Origin: Gossypium raimondii | Lineage: Eukaryota > Streptophyta > Magnoliopsida > Malvales > Malvaceae | DNA: 64,000 bases | NCBI RefSeq assembly: GCF_025698545.1 | Contig: NC_068570.1 | Coordinates: 59,229,924 to 59,293,923, forward strand | Reading direction: 5' to 3' | Part shown: in pieces, positions 34,121-50,434 of the stretch | How positions within the stretch are numbered: position 1 is the stretch's first letter | Layout of the letters: each line of letters starts with the position of its first letter | Notes under the pieces: generated by a model | What the model was told of the DNA's origin: nothing | The model's input: only the letters and a program-made list of their open reading frames with translations | Database searches by the model: none | Program-made: the position numbers and the translations under genes

Positions 34121-36894
34121 GGGGAGGGATCCACTTACACCAGTGTAAAACTACTCTAGTTTTACACAATTTAATAAATTTTTGTACGATTAATATTTTA
34201 ATAATTCAACTGTTATGTTTTATATTTTATTCAAGTTTGGAGTAAATTAAAATTTTCTAACTATTTGTTTTATATTGATCTATCGTAAGTTGGTACGTCA
34301 AAATAGGCCCTACATTACACTGGAGGAGCTTATTCTCAAGTAATTTAAATGTATTTCCTTTACTTTTGTTGATTTTTAACTTTTTTTAATAAATGGTTTT
34401 GTTAGTTTTATGCCCTTTTGATACCCAAATTGGCCAAATGGCCATGGGGGCCTAACGATATGATTGAGTTGGTGTAAGAAGTTGACAATGGCCCAAACTT
34501 GAAGAAATCATCATTTAGAGGGGGGTATCACGGCACTGAAGCATGGAAGTTGTGATACCTTGATAGTGCTGAAGTGAAGAAAATTGAAGTCAACTTCAAT
34601 GATATCACGATATCAAGAATGGGTATCGCGACACTGAGATCCCCAAGACTCCCAATTTCAGTTCTGTCTTGAGTATTGCGATACTGCTACCCGACGAGGA
34701 GAAAATTGACTATAAGGGTAGTTTTTGTCCAACACCAATCAAAATACAACATACATGGGCATTTTGGTCCAAAATTTTTGGTTGTAATAAGATGTTAAAA
34801 GCCACTTTTGGCTAAGAACTAATGAGGCTGTTCACTTTTACTTTTCTTTCATCTTTTTAGCTTTCTAGTTGTCTTCTTCTTCATATTTTTAGGATTTAGT
34901 TTTTAGTTGTGTTAGTTGGTAGTTAGTTTTTACTATAGTTTTGTCCTAATTGTTGTTTAGCACTCAAACTTTCTTTTTGTTTTCATTTTAATCCATAACA
35001 TTTAATATAACTCAGCTCTATTTCTTTTTCTTAGTTAAAAAATTTGATCTTTGATAGTATTTGTGACCTCTATTGTTGCCAACATTCTCTCCTCCAAGCA
35101 ACCATCAAGAAATCATTAAGCTTTCTTAAACCATACTTTTGTGCTTAATCTAATGTATGCTTTGATTGTTTATCTAACTATTGTTTGTATGGGAATGATG
35201 TTAGGTAACTAAGTTTATGGTGATTGGTTGATGGAAATGTTGTTTGGTTAGTTTTTGGTATAGGAACTAAATTGTAAAAACTAGACTAAATTGAATAACT
35301 TTCAAATTTTAGAATTGACGCCTCTAAGGGAACATATAGATAGGTGAGAACGAGAGGAGATCCTATTGAGCATCAATTTTCTTAGCTCGAGTTAGTTTGG
35401 TGAGGTCGAGAGATAAATCAGACTAAATCGTCCAATTTGGTAAAATGGTGACCGAGAGGTAAAATTGAGCCAATTAGAAGTTTAAACCTTTTAGATCCCT
35501 AATCCAAAGGTTAATCAACAACATGGAATTCAACCGACCACTTGTGTTTCTTGAATTGTTAATTGTGCAATTTTGCTTATTTTACAATTTGGTCCTCATT
35601 AGTGTTAAGTAGTTACTGAGCTTAATTAACCCTAATCATGAATTGTCGTAATATAGAACTTAATGAGTAGTTAGATGGACTTCCTGGTTGCATACTTTTC
35701 AATTAGGAATCACTTTGTCCTCAAACTCTATTGGGTTTGATCCTAGGAATACTCGAGTGTTCCATTGTAACACTAAAAATATTACAACTCGACCTGTCAC
35801 GCTTGCAGTATACTGCTCTATTATTGATTGTTATTATGTTGATTCTCAACCCCAGTGCATGCACGTCCAGGCACAGTTATATATAAAAACTTTCAACCAT
35901 TAAATATATATTAATATATACAATATTTTAGATCAATATGATAGAGATATCGAATCGATTCAAAATTTTACATGCATGATAAGTACAAATATTATAATAA
36001 ATTCAACAGTTGGGTTTGAAAGAACTAAATTAATATTTACAAGCATAATCAAGCAATGTCAAAAGCAGTGCTAAGAGCAGTGTCAACTGCTTTAGGCACT
36101 GGTGATGAACAAGGTAGAAAAACAATGAGCACACAATATGTTTACGCAGTTTGATTTCCCTATGTCTGTAATGTCTTACCTAGAGAAATAATCTCCTATC
36201 TAAGTAACTCGTACACCAAGTAATTACAACCTTTAACACTCACCACATTAGAAACCTCACTTATGCACCTAAGAGCTAGATCACTCTCCTTTAGGAGAAA
36301 ACTTAGGACAAAAATCAAGTAACACACTTGATTTTGCACACCATGAACTCATAAGAGACGTTCCTCAATGAACAAGAATAAGTGCTTTCGAATTAGTACA
36401 TCACATATACAAGTCTCCTCAATTTATAAGGAATCAAGACTTGCTAATTTAATAGATCAGTGACAATCAATCTTCCCCAATAAACAACAGGATAATCTGC
36501 AAAGAAAGTATCTTCAATGAGTCCAGGATAAGTCTTCAAGTATTCAGGATATGCTTCCGAGTTTACCCGATCAGATCCAATCTCTTCAAAACAGGGAAGT
36601 CGATGTCATTGATCCGATCCAAACCAATCTTTAGGATATGTTGCCATAAACAGTTTAGATACCATAGATGGGCTTGCAAACATCCAAATTATTAGCAAAG
36701 ATCAAAGCCAAATGATTCTGTTACCAAAATTTGCCAACACAAAACATGGCAAGTTTCTGAGTTGAGCAGTGCCGGACACCAATAGACATGCTCAAAAATT
36801 ACTTCAAGAAGATTGTTAAAATATTAATTGAACAAAAAATTATTAAAGTGTGTAAACTACTCTAATTTTACACCAGTGTAAGTGGATTCCTCGC
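34121..36894. mobile_element. Possible 2.8-kb transposon with hairpin ends
   Basis: The left end (GATCCACTTACACCAGTG, then GTGTAAAACTACTCTAGTTTTACAC) and the right end, read inversely, share ~40 bp. Each end also contains its own short hairpin. No transposase frame was seen. The interior mixes unrelated parts: about 34500-34740 has CGATATC/TATCGCGACAC words, and 35690-35850 (GGTTTGATCCTAGGAATACTCG) looks like a retrotransposon leader. Target duplication was not resolved. It may be a composite or two independent MITEs rather than one element. Confidence 0.4.
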
Positions 36895-39820
36895 CTTATA
36901 TTGTTCATGACACTCAAACGCATAATATGCCTAAAGATGACTTTTTAAATTCAGTCTAATCTAAATTAAACAGATTATAAAATGAATGCCTAAAAATATA
37001 TATTTTTTAAAGATTATCTTAATGAATGCCTAAGAAATTTATTTAGATTTGCATTGTCACCTCTAGTACTAGAAATAAGCATCACATGTATTAAGGCACT
37101 AAAAAGGTTACTAAAGAATGGCGTTGAAAATTGAACACCTTTTGTTTCCAAAAGTCCAAGGAAAAAATGATCCATGATATATACAACCATGATGGGAAAA
37201 CAATGTCAAGCACTCATTTTTTTTATAGTAAATTCTTATTCTTAATTATTAAAAAATAATCATACAGTTGTGTTTTGAAAATAAAAATATCTTTTAATAG
37301 AAAAATAATTATTTAAAGCTAACAAGAAAGTTTTTAGATTCCATGAGTAAGAACAGATGATTGAAAAATGTCCTGTAGAGGTATAGTAAGATACTAAAAA
37401 AATGAATATTAAAAAAACGCATGTTAGTTTTTTAAGGTTGCTTGTGGAATAAAAAAAGTACACTGTCAATATACCAAATACTCACCTATTTTTAAAAAAA
37501 ATATATTTTGATACATTGCCAGTGGAGTTTTTAGACTCCGCAAGTAAAGCTAGAGGGTTGACAAGTGTCTTATAAAGATATAATAATATATTTTTAAATT
37601 TTTTTTTAAAGAGACACGTGGTAATTTTTTATCGATGTATCAAATCGATCCTTAAAAATTATTTTAGAAAATGAAATATTTATTTTAATAAATAAAATTA
37701 TAGTATCATATTTATTTTAATAATTTTTAAAATCATTAATTAATTTATTTATATCGTGTTTTCTACCATATATGAACTTTATAGTACCCTGTTGTAAAAT
37801 ACAAACCCTAATAAATATCACCTTTTCTAAAAAAACCTATTAAAATATTTTATATTTCAAAAATAAATTTGGGTCTAGATTTTTATAAAACTATCCATAT
37901 CTAACTCTTCTTTTGACTCTTTAAAGAAAATTATTTTAAAATTTTTCCATTCACACTAGAATTTTGAGTCCCTCTCTAGATTCTAGAGGAAAACGGTCCT
38001 TTTTTTTAAAAGAAGGAGATGAAACTCTGTACTTCCTATCTCTTTTTTGAGAAAACCTTTTCCTCTAGAATCTAGAGAGAGGAACTGACCAACTAAAACC
38101 GATATTTATTAAATTAATTAATAAAAGAGAGATTTAGCATAAATTTCCATTTACCATAAATTAGAAAAAAATATTATAAAATTAATTTTGTAGAATGGTT
38201 ACTTTAATAGTTAAATTATAATATCCAAGATTCTTAAACTAATTTATTTTGCCCTAACTATTCTATGCCATAATTAATTGATTAATTAATTAATGTCTTT
38301 TAGCAAATAAAAGGCTTGCAAGGATGGCAGTTGTTTAACTAATGTTTGAAAAGAACAATGTCCCAAAGAAAATGATAAAATAAATTAATATTTAATAAAA
38401 CTGTCTCTATCTAAAATAATATTCTTACCTAAACCTTGAGAATTTGAGGATATTAAACTAATATTCCTTGGAATTTAATAAAAAAGGGATTGTTCCATTA
38501 AATATGCCCATTGAAACCACTAGTAGATTTTTTTTTTTAAATTACACCGAATATTATTAAACTATTAGTAAGTTTATGTTTTGGTTATTCAACTTTAAAA
38601 AGTTATAAAACGATCACTGAACTATTCAAAACAAAATGTTTAAGCCACTGGGCTATTAAGTTTTTTTTTTTAAAAAAGAGTTCGGTTAGCGAGCTCCAAG
38701 CGACGATTGGTACGGTAGATCAATACCCATCGATGAGTAAAAGAATATATTTTAAATTCAAGTCAATCTGACGGTCAGTGTCGGAGATCGGAGATCGGAG
38801 AAGAAAGTTGTTTGGATTTTGGTTCATAGATTCATAATGTTCAAAGCTATTTCATGAAAAAACTGACGATTGTGAACAGAGAAAGCTATACAACAACCAT
38901 TTTAACAACCCGGTGACTTGAATAACAACTTTCAAATTTGAATCGAGATAAAAATTGACTCCACTTGATTGTAATTGAATACAGCATGCTTAGATGGTCA
39001 AAACAAACTCTTGATGAAAGTGATTTAGCTTCATCCTTTTGGCTACATTATTTCCTTTTCAGAATCCTCACTGACATATTTGTAAAATTTGTTTGAAAGA
39101 CACATTTGTATTTTGACATTTCAATGTTGGGTGCAATGTGTGTATATATATATATATATATAGTGTTGAATGACTTTCCAAAAAGAAACAACTAGTTTCA
39201 ACATATTGTTTGTGGACAATCTTTGTAATAAAAGAGGTTTGAAACTACAAGTACTTTACCTAACACCATTAGTATGATCTTTTATGAACTCGAAATTTAT
39301 CCATATTGATTTAGACAATAATTTTTTAATCGGTTGTGGAACGTCTCATAAAAAAAATTATCACGCTCGTCAAAATTTTAAAATTTTAATTAGGTCCCTC
39401 AAAGTTTTTAGAGATTCTAATTAAACTCTTTGGAAGTTTTGAAAATTTTAATTAAACCCTTTAAAATTTTTAGAAATTCTCATTAAACTCTCTCTCTCTC
39501 TTTTTTTTGAAGATTTCAGTTAGACCTCCCAAAACTTAATCGCGTGTTTTGTCATAGGGTTTGAACTCGGGATTTGATATCAACAAATATTTAAACAACA
39601 CAAGTCATTTGTTACTACATTGGTAGCTAGTTGACTACCATTCAATTTTTTAAAAATATTAGTACAAATAAATCTAAATTTCGCATTTCAACATATGTTA
39701 AAAATATAAGCTTGAAATATACGATAAATCCCAATATTTTTTTTTGTAAATTTGGAATTTAGTTTCTTTTCTTTTAGATTTTAAAATTCAGGTCCAATTG
39801 TTAACACCGTAAAATTATTT
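36895..39820. other. Spacer
   Basis: No gene is supported. It includes a (TA)n microsatellite at about 39144-39162 and a short tandem stretch at 39365-39485, where AATTAAACYCTTTRRAA recurs three times. Confidence 0.4.
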
Positions 39821-40240
39821 TGTTAAATTTAGGTTCAATACAACGCTAGTTTTTAGTTACATTGCTTGCTACCAAGTGATTCTTTTTAAAATTTCAAAAT
39901 GTCACACCAACCAATTTTACAAAAAAAAAAAACAACAACAACATTATTAACAGTTGGATTTGAAGTTTGAAATCTGAAAAATAAAGAGATTAAATTCTGG
40001 AAATAAAAGTATAATAGCTAAATTCCAAATTTGTGTTAAATTTGGGTTTATTACAACGTCATTCGTTAGTTACATTGCTACCAATTGAGTACTTTTTTTA
40101 TTTCAAAATATCACACCAATCAATTCAACAACAAAAAACTAATTATGTTAACAATTGGATTTGAAGTTTGAAATCCGAAAAGTGAAGAGACTGAATTTCG
40201 AAAATAAAAGTATAAGGACTAAATTCCAAATTTTAAAGAA
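39821..40240. repeat. Two tandem ~210-bp repeats
   Basis: Copy 1 is 39821-40033 and copy 2 about 40034-40240. Both start TGTTAAATTT and share TTAGTTACATTGCT, TTGGATTTGAAGTTTGAAAT and GGAAATAAAAGTATAA-like segments. A third, single diverged copy lies near 46115-46280. The array ends ~220 bp downstream of the GA2ox stop codon. Confidence 0.75.
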
Positions 40241-40463
40241 TACAAGGATTTATAGCATATTTGAACCAAAATATAATTAATAAAGTTTGCATTGATAGTA
40301 GAGAAGGCTAGATATTTGTCACATTTAATATAGAAAAATAAAAATAAAAAAGAAAACCAAAAGACCTATTTGCTTATCACCTATGGCAAGTAGAGTCAAC
40401 CTTTTGACTACTTTTTTTTTCTTTTAAACTTTGACAAAATTAAAGCTAAGAAGGAAGAGGGGT

Positions 40464-42903
<2,440 letters not shown>

Positions 42904-42988
42904 GGTGGCGTTTGAAAAGAGAGCACGAGAAATAACACAAGAGAAAGTTGTGGATGGAGTGTGTTTTGGGAGGGCATTTGGAAGGGGT

Positions 42989-42997
42989 ATTTAAATG
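42989..42997 (-). promoter_or_regulatory. TATA-like element of the GA2ox gene
   Basis: ATTTAAATA on the minus strand, about 86 bp before the ATG, in an otherwise GC-moderate upstream region. This is a plausible core promoter. Other regulatory sites were not identified. Confidence 0.4.
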
Positions 42998-42999
42998 GG

Positions 43000-43915
43000 A
43001 AAAAGAGATGGTGGTGAGTGGTGACGGTTTTGGTAATGCACAAACAGGGAAAAAGAGGGGGCTAAAGGCGTTACTAACTATAGTGTGTAGCCATTTGGCG
43101 TTACGTGGGTTTTTTTTATTTTATATTTTTCAATGTATCTATCGAAACGAGTCCAACAATCAATTTTTCGTACTCTGTAGACCTATTAAAGGGATAGATG
43201 CTGGTAACGAGTTTTAAAGCTACTTCATACTCAGGACGAAGATCAAACCCAACCACTGATTAAGGTAAGAGTGACCATTGCTATCTCATCCAACTCCAGT
43301 GATTCTTTGTGAAAATTTTTGGTAACTATGAGAATTGAAATTGTGAATTTTGAATATTTTATTGAAATTAAATAAAAAAGTTAAATTTTGTTATTAGTCC
43401 CTATACTATGCATTAATTATAGATTTAATCTTTGAACATTTCGAATTGATCAACTTAAGTCTAAATTTTAAAATATAATCATGACCCAAATGGTAGTCTG
43501 TTAAATCTGTTCAATTAAAATCTAATTTTGGTCATGTACTATGTGTAAAGTTGTAGATTTAGTCTATGCTCTCTAATTCGATCATATTCTTATATTTTAT
43601 GCTTTTCAAATTTCATTTTTTATGCAAATGACAACCGTTATTCCATTATCTAGCTTTCTTGTAAGTAATATGTGGAAATAACAAACTATCATGACATTAC
43701 GAGTGTGATAATATGTTTGTTGCATAAGATCTTGGTAATAGCATAACTTAATGAATTAATAGCTACTATTTGGTTAGAACTGTAATTTCAAATTTTAAAA
43801 AGTACAATGACTGAAAGTGACCAAATCAAAGTATAATGATTAAATCCACAACTTAAGTATAATATATATACTATTAGAACAATTTAACCAAAAAGAAAAT
43901 GTCGTTATAAGGAAA
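43000..43915. other. GA2ox upstream region and spacer
   Basis: Probable distal promoter followed by AT-rich DNA with repeat words (ATTAGTCCCTATACTATGCA near 43395). No ORF merits a call. Confidence 0.35.
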
Positions 43916-44325
43916 AAGTAACCTTTTAGTCCCTGAATTTGTTAACTTTTTTTCATTTTGGTCCCTAACCTTTTTTTTTTGTCTACATTAGTCCCAAAAC
44001 TTAGCACCTTTTCTCAACTTGATCTCTAAACATAGATTTCGTTAAATATGATGACGTGACACTCTAATATTGTGCCTTGTCATCACTTGAAACTATTATA
44101 AAAATTTTCTTTTATAATTTACTGTATTTTTTTAGATTATATGCTTTTTAATTTTTAGGTGATGACGTAGCACAATCTAAGAATGTCATATCATCACAAC
44201 TTAATAAAATCAAAGTTTAGGGACCAAATTAAGAAAAGTTATCAAGTTTTAGGACTAATGTAGATAATAAAATTATAGGACCAAATTGAAAAAGTTACCA
44301 ATTTCAGAGACTAAATATTGTTTTA
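43916..44325. repeat. Foldback element
   Basis: The left arm (TTTTAGTCCCTGAATTTG ... GATGACGTGACAC) is repeated inverted on the right (GTGATGACGTAGCAC ... TTTCAGAGACTAAATATT). Arms are ~165 bp with a short AT loop. Ends are approximate. Confidence 0.65.
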
Positions 44326-46887
44326 TCCCAAATAGCAATGACAATATATATTTATACAAATGAAAAATATATATTAAACATTGTTAACTGATTATGATTA
44401 ACTAACAAGTATTGGGAGTACCGGTAAGGCACACTACACTCTCAATGAGAGAATGCAAGTTTGAACCCAGAAGATGGCATTGTTGGAAGAGCAGCCATTA
44501 ACCCCAAACATATATCGACATCAATTGTATCTATGCCTATGCTTGCAAAAGTCGACATCAATTGTTTATTTCGTCGGTATTAAAACGGGTTACTTTTTCC
44601 TAAAACTGCACCCAACAATTGGTGGAATAACGAGAGCATATCAATTACATTATCTCTTGTTACTAGTTATTCATCGATTGGAAGGTCCCTTACTAGTTAT
44701 CTCCGGTCTCCATCTTTCAACTAAGGTGGCAAGCAAGTCCAACACGATTTTGAAGAGGGCATTCTAGATATTGTTATGAAATCAGTCCTCCGTAAGTGGT
44801 TTTCGATACACGGATATGATTTTTCAAATTTAAGATCATGTTGGGATCGAACTGTTCGATTTTTTTCCATTAAAAATAATAAAAGAATAATATTTGTTTA
44901 CTAGAGTCTACATAGAATTTCATAGCTAATAACAACAAAATTAAGTTACATGAGGTGGTAATTTTTCTTAGTTCATGGCTCGAGGAGCTATGTGTTCATG
45001 CTTGAACTAAATGCGACCATTTTACCTACAAGTTGAAGTTGAAATGGAAAAGTAGATAATTTAGAGTTTTTATAGGGCATGGTGTCGACTGTCAAGGCAT
45101 CCTTGAATTAAATTGGAGAAGGCTTCATCATGGGTTGGGCTATTGAAGGCCTATTTAAAAAATAAGAGGGTTTGGGTAAAAAAATGAGGCTCATTTACGG
45201 GCCAGGCTCGAGTAAGTTTTTTTAGCCCAGGCCCAGCTCAAATTTTTTAAAAAAAATTGCTTTTTGCTATTGTTTTATCATTGTTTAGTATCGTTTCGCT
45301 ATTGTATTATTACTATTTTGTTGTTGTTTGGATATTGTATAACTCTTATTTTATTGTTAATTTTACTACTATTTTAGATGCATTTGCTTGTTAAATTGCA
45401 CTTATCTTAGCGTTATTTAAGTATAAATAATTTTTAAATTTATTTTTAATTTGTTGGGAAATATTTATTTTAATGTTTTTAGTGTATCTGATGTGTTATA
45501 TTTTTTAAATTTGTTTTTATATAAAAAATTTAATACAAGTGGATTAGGCTCGAGTTTTAACATTTTTATTTGGGTTGAGTTTGGACAAAATTTTAGGCTC
45601 ATTTTGGGGTTGGGTCAAACCCGAATCTCGAAAACTGACATAAAATTCTATTGAAGCTCGGCCCAAACCCAACCTGGCCCATGATGACCTCTAAATTGGG
45701 GGGACTGGCATGGACAATAAATTCTCGAATCAATGTCATTGTTGATCTTTGATACCTAAGTTAAATACAATGAGAGCTCGACACGAAATATTTACTTTTT
45801 AGTGTTCCAAAGATCAAGAAGCATGAAATCTATGAAGAATCAGAACCAATCAGATCTTGACACTCATGGATATCGAAACGTTCATTGAAAAATAGATTTT
45901 AAAAAATAATCTCAAAACACACTTATTTTAAGAATTAGTTTTAAAAACAACATAATTTTGTAATAAATAAAACCATAATATGTTCAATAAAGAAATAAAA
46001 CTATAATAATTCAAAGATTAAAATATGTCATAAGTTCCTGTATTCTTTATAACTTTAGAATTTAGTCCTTATATTTTTACTTTTAGGAATTTAGTCTCTT
46101 TACTTTTCATTTTCTAGTTACATTGCTATCAAGTGATATATATTTTTTATTTCAAAATGTTACACCAACAAATTTAATAAAAAATTTAACATTGTTAATA
46201 ATTGGGCTTGAACTTTGAAATTTGAAAAGTTAAGGGACTAAATTTTGGAAATAAAAGTATAAGGACTAAATTCTAAATTTGTGAAGAGTACGAAAATATG
46301 AAATATTTGAACTTATTTCGAAATTATATAAACTGAAATTATTAATTATTATCCCGAACAAAATCAAATCAAACATTATTATTCAATCCATATTTTCCAT
46401 GCATTTAGCAAATGAAATCAAATCAATAATATTTTAAAATTACTAATTTAGTCGTCCAACTTTATTATTATTATTTTTGGTTTTAATCACTTGATTATGA
46501 AGAATCACAATTTAACCAATAATATATTCTTTTAAAAATTCTCACTTAATTATTGAAGGATAACGATGGATGACTTAGTAATTGATGTATCATATTTCAT
46601 GATCACATGATTTTGATAGATCATCTTATATGCATGTGTTAAATTGATACATGATTTTGAAAGATCATCTCATATGCATGTGTCAAATTGATAATCGAAA
46701 TATATTCGGACCAAAATCAAAACAAATCTAAACTAGGCCCACACGTTATGGAATTTAAATTAGAATGAAATTTGGATTTGGAATCCCCACATTATATGTA
46801 TCATGGTGGGACTCGAATATAAACACTTAAGATTCCAGCACCTATTGTCAACATTGTCGATACATTGTTGACCTTAAAAGAAATGCA
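44326..46887. other. Repeat-derived spacer
   Basis: No gene is supported. At 44405-44470, GGTAAGGCACACTACACTC and AAGTTTGAACCC resemble pol III A and B boxes and may mark a decayed SINE. About 45100-45693 ends GGCCCATGATGACCTCTA, a degraded relative of the 4033-4519 MITE. 46115-46280 is a single copy of the repeat at 39821. Confidence 0.4.
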
Positions 46888-47371
46888 TAATGATAAATTT
46901 AGCTTTCAATGTTTGCATCTTTTGTTCATTTGACCCTTATTTTTTTTAAATTTAAATTTGGCCATTAACCTTTTGAAAAGTGTCAAATCATTTTTTAACG
47001 AAAATGATGACTAAAACATTAATTTTTTTAATGATATTGGCATAACAGTCCACATGTACTTTATGCTAACATGACACTATTTGTCATATATGCCACGTCG
47101 ACAAACAATTTAAAAATATAAAATATTGATATATATAAAATATTCATAAAATTTAAAAATATTAGTTTTAAGTACATGCGGATTGCCTTGACTGCTATGT
47201 TTAAAAATTTAACATTTTAGTTACTATTTCCATTTAAAAGCAACAATTCGACTTTTTTAAAAGTTGATTATCAAATTTGACTTTTTAAAAACCCAAAACC
47301 CAATTCAAATAAATAATAAAAGCCGATTAACAAATATTGTAAACATTAAGTGCTAAATTTATTTTTATGTC
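46888..47371. mobile_element. Degraded Mutator-like MITE, family B
   Basis: The left end GCATAATGATAAATTTAGC and right end GTGCTAAATTTATTTTTATG match the inverted termini of 29256-29706 and 57239-57742. Interior words (AATTTAACATTTTAGT, AAAAGTTGATTATCAAATTTGAC) are also shared. No target duplication remains visible. Confidence 0.6.
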
Positions 47372-47616
47372 AAACTAAAATTTGTGGGATCATTTACATA
47401 AACAATGTGAAAATTATTTTCTAATAAAATAAAAAAATAGAAATTAAATAATTAAAAATGAAATTAAATAAACATATATTTGTGGTCAAACAAAGATAAA
47501 GACAGGTATTTCTTGGAATATCGTTACTAATTATTGAAAGAGGTGAGGTTAATGATCATTAGCGACGAAATAATAAGACTGACGTTTCTAAGAAATTAAA
47601 ACTTTGAAAGATATGG

Positions 47617-50429
47617 TGTAACACCCTTAACCCGTATCCGATGCCGGAACAGTGTTACGGAGCATTCCCGGACTTATAGATCAAACAATCAACATTTCGT
47701 TTTCATAACACATTCATTTTAGAAACCAATCAAATTCATTCATATAGTCCCTAATATGAGCCCTCGAGGCTCCAAATAGACATTAAAAGTGGTTTGGGAC
47801 TAAACCGAGTACTCAAGAAATTTTTTCAAAGTGCAGGGGACACATGCCCATGTGGCCAGGCCGTGTGGGAATTCGAAATGGGGATACATGGCCGTGTCTC
47901 AGCCTGTGTCCGTACCAGTGTAACTCACTGACTTGGGTCGTACGGCCAGACCACTTGCCCATGTGCTAGGTCGTGTACCCTTCAAAATGGCCTCACACTC
48001 CCGTGTGTCAGACCGTGTGAAAACTGGAGGGTAAACTGACTTGTGCCACATGGCCAAGCCACACGCCCGTGTGCTAGGCCGTGTGAAGCTACTGACTTGA
48101 TTTTTATTAAAGTATCAGGGGACACACGGTCGTGTCACCTGGCCGTGTGTCACGCACGGCTGAGACACACACCCATGTCTCTTCCCGTGTGGACAAAAAT
48201 AGGTCATTTTTCAAGCCATATTTCTTACCCAATTTGGTACCAACCTAAACACAACAATTTGCATATAACCATGACATATTTAGACATCCAAAACCAACCA
48301 ATATCAAGTTTATAACATGTAATACCCACTCATACAACCTGATATCCATAAGCACATCCGTTGATCACTTTAAAACATACCAAATAAACTTCCAAAATCT
48401 ACCTAAATGGTTAAACACTTAATTGAGACATTGTGCCTAAAACTTAGCATGCATACCACATCTCAATCTCAACCATTTAGTACCCAAAATATCAATTCAC
48501 AAACAAGGCATTCACATAGCAACTATACGCCACATATCATAAGGCCATTTACACATATTTACATAACAAAACATACACCATTTTCAAGCCAAATCAATTG
48601 GCTAAATACACAACAAAACATATAGACTACCATTAGCCAAAATGACTTATACATGCCATTTAACCAAAACATAAAGTCCAAAGTACCAAAATAAGCGTTT
48701 GATAGTGTGATGCAATCTCCGACAACTTCCAATCCGAACGAGCTTCCAAATCACTATAAAACACGAAAAATAAAACAGAGTAATCAATTAAGCTTAGTAA
48801 GTTCGTATAACTCAAATACAACTTACCATTCATCCACAATTTAGATAAGCAAAATTAAGACGTAAATTAACTCCATTTGGCCCAAAGCCTAACACATAAT
48901 CCACAATCATGTTAGTCTTGTATTTATGTATCAAATATAAATCACTTCCCGTATTTCACATGAATACCTGTATTGGTTCGTATCGAACTCAAATAATCCT
49001 CGTAATAACACTGTGCCCGTTGAACCATTTGGAATACTATCAGATATTCAGGTATCTCGCACACTATGTGCTAACACGTGGTCAAAACCGCCACTATCTC
49101 ATATCTCATATCGATGCTTACACAAGCTGTCAGTCAAGATATAGCTACACCGTGCTGCTCACACAAGCTGTAAAGTAATCGCAACACATGCTGAAAACTC
49201 AGCCATCGGTAGGACGTACAAGACCAGCACCCAAAACACGGAAACCCCTAATGACATGTCATTTGTATCTTATCTATTCCTAAGGTTCAATCGGGATCCT
49301 TACGTGGTCGAAACTTCGTCAAATATTTCTATGGAGTCGTATCATCACAATTATAATAAATCATTTAAAACACATTTAATTTAATTCTTATTAACATATG
49401 AACTTACCTCGAATTAGTACGGAGTAAATCGACCGATCAATCCACTACTTTATCTTCGCATTGATCTAATTCTGAACGTGGCTTTTCTTGATATAAATAA
49501 TCAAATTTAGCTAATTAAATTATCAATCCATTCAATTTAATCCAAAATTCATGTTATGGAAAAATTATCATTTTACCCCTATACTTTTGACCTTTTTACA
49601 AATTAGTCCTTAGGCTCGTAAAAATGAAATTCACGAAATTTCACCACACCCAAACCTAGCCGAAAATCATATATGCTCATATCAGCCCATACATTTCACA
49701 ATTTCTCACATTTAACACACAATTTACACATTTCTCAATTTAACCCCTAATTGACAATTTCATTAAAACTCACTTAACAGAAGTTATTTAATTAACAACA
49801 AGGATTCATTTTCTTACATTAAACTTCAAGAAAAACTAAAATTATCTGATGGAAAAACCCTATACTTTCAATCATTTTTCAAATTGGTCCCCTAGTTAGC
49901 TAGGTTAAGCAACAACAATCCCGAAAACATAAAAATCATTAAAAACGAACACCAAAATCACTTACATGCAAGGGAAACAATGGATGAAACTTTAAGCTCC
50001 AAAAATGGTGTTTCTTGCTGAAATTTTTGGTGAAAATGAAAGAGAAGGATGGCCAATTTGTGTTATTTTATTTAATTTAGCTTTTATTACCAAATTACCA
50101 TTTTACCCTTACCTAACTTTAAAAATTACTCAATTACCAAGCCATGCTCATCCAATATCACCTTTAATGGTCTAATTATCACATAAGGACCACTTTAAAG
50201 TTCTATAGCTATTTAACACCTTTAGCTATTAGAACACAACTTTCGCACTTTATGCAATTTAGTCCTTTTTCACAAATTAAGCATACAAACGGTAAAATTT
50301 CTTAACGAAATATTTATAATATCATATTATAATGCTATAGATATTAAATTAATATTAAAATAAATTTTTGAATTCAGATTTGTGGTCCTGAAACCAGTAT
50401 TTCGATTTCACTGAAAACGGGTTGTTACA
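47617..50429. mobile_element. Solo LTR of a retrotransposon (2.8 kb)
   Basis: Begins TGTAACACCC and ends GGGTTGTTACA, the TG...CA form of an LTR, with the 5-bp target duplication TATGG on both sides (47612-47616 and 50430-50434). There is no gag-pol, primer site or second LTR, so it is a solo LTR left by recombination. The first 600 bp are GC-richer and carry many versions of GCCGTGTG and its complement. The length and these words suggest a large Ty3/gypsy chromovirus LTR. Orientation could not be decided, since the ends are near mirror images. The small open frames within it (48043-48315 and 48909-49178, for example) are not genes. Confidence 0.82.
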
Positions 50430-50434
50430 TATGG

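Noticed and set aside
35688..35903. 71-codon open frame
   Set aside because: Lies in the retrotransposon-leader-like interior of the 34121-36894 region, with no family resemblance.
44474..44767. 97-codon open frame MALLEEQPLTPN...
   Set aside because: Unrecognisable product, no splice or promoter context, in repeat-derived DNA next to a possible SINE.
47800..49200. Several 70-90-codon open frames
   Set aside because: All lie within the solo LTR, have biased low-complexity composition and overlap one another in different frames.
47617..50429. Complete LTR retrotransposon
   Set aside because: No second LTR, primer-binding site or gag-pol; the target duplication flanks a single LTR.
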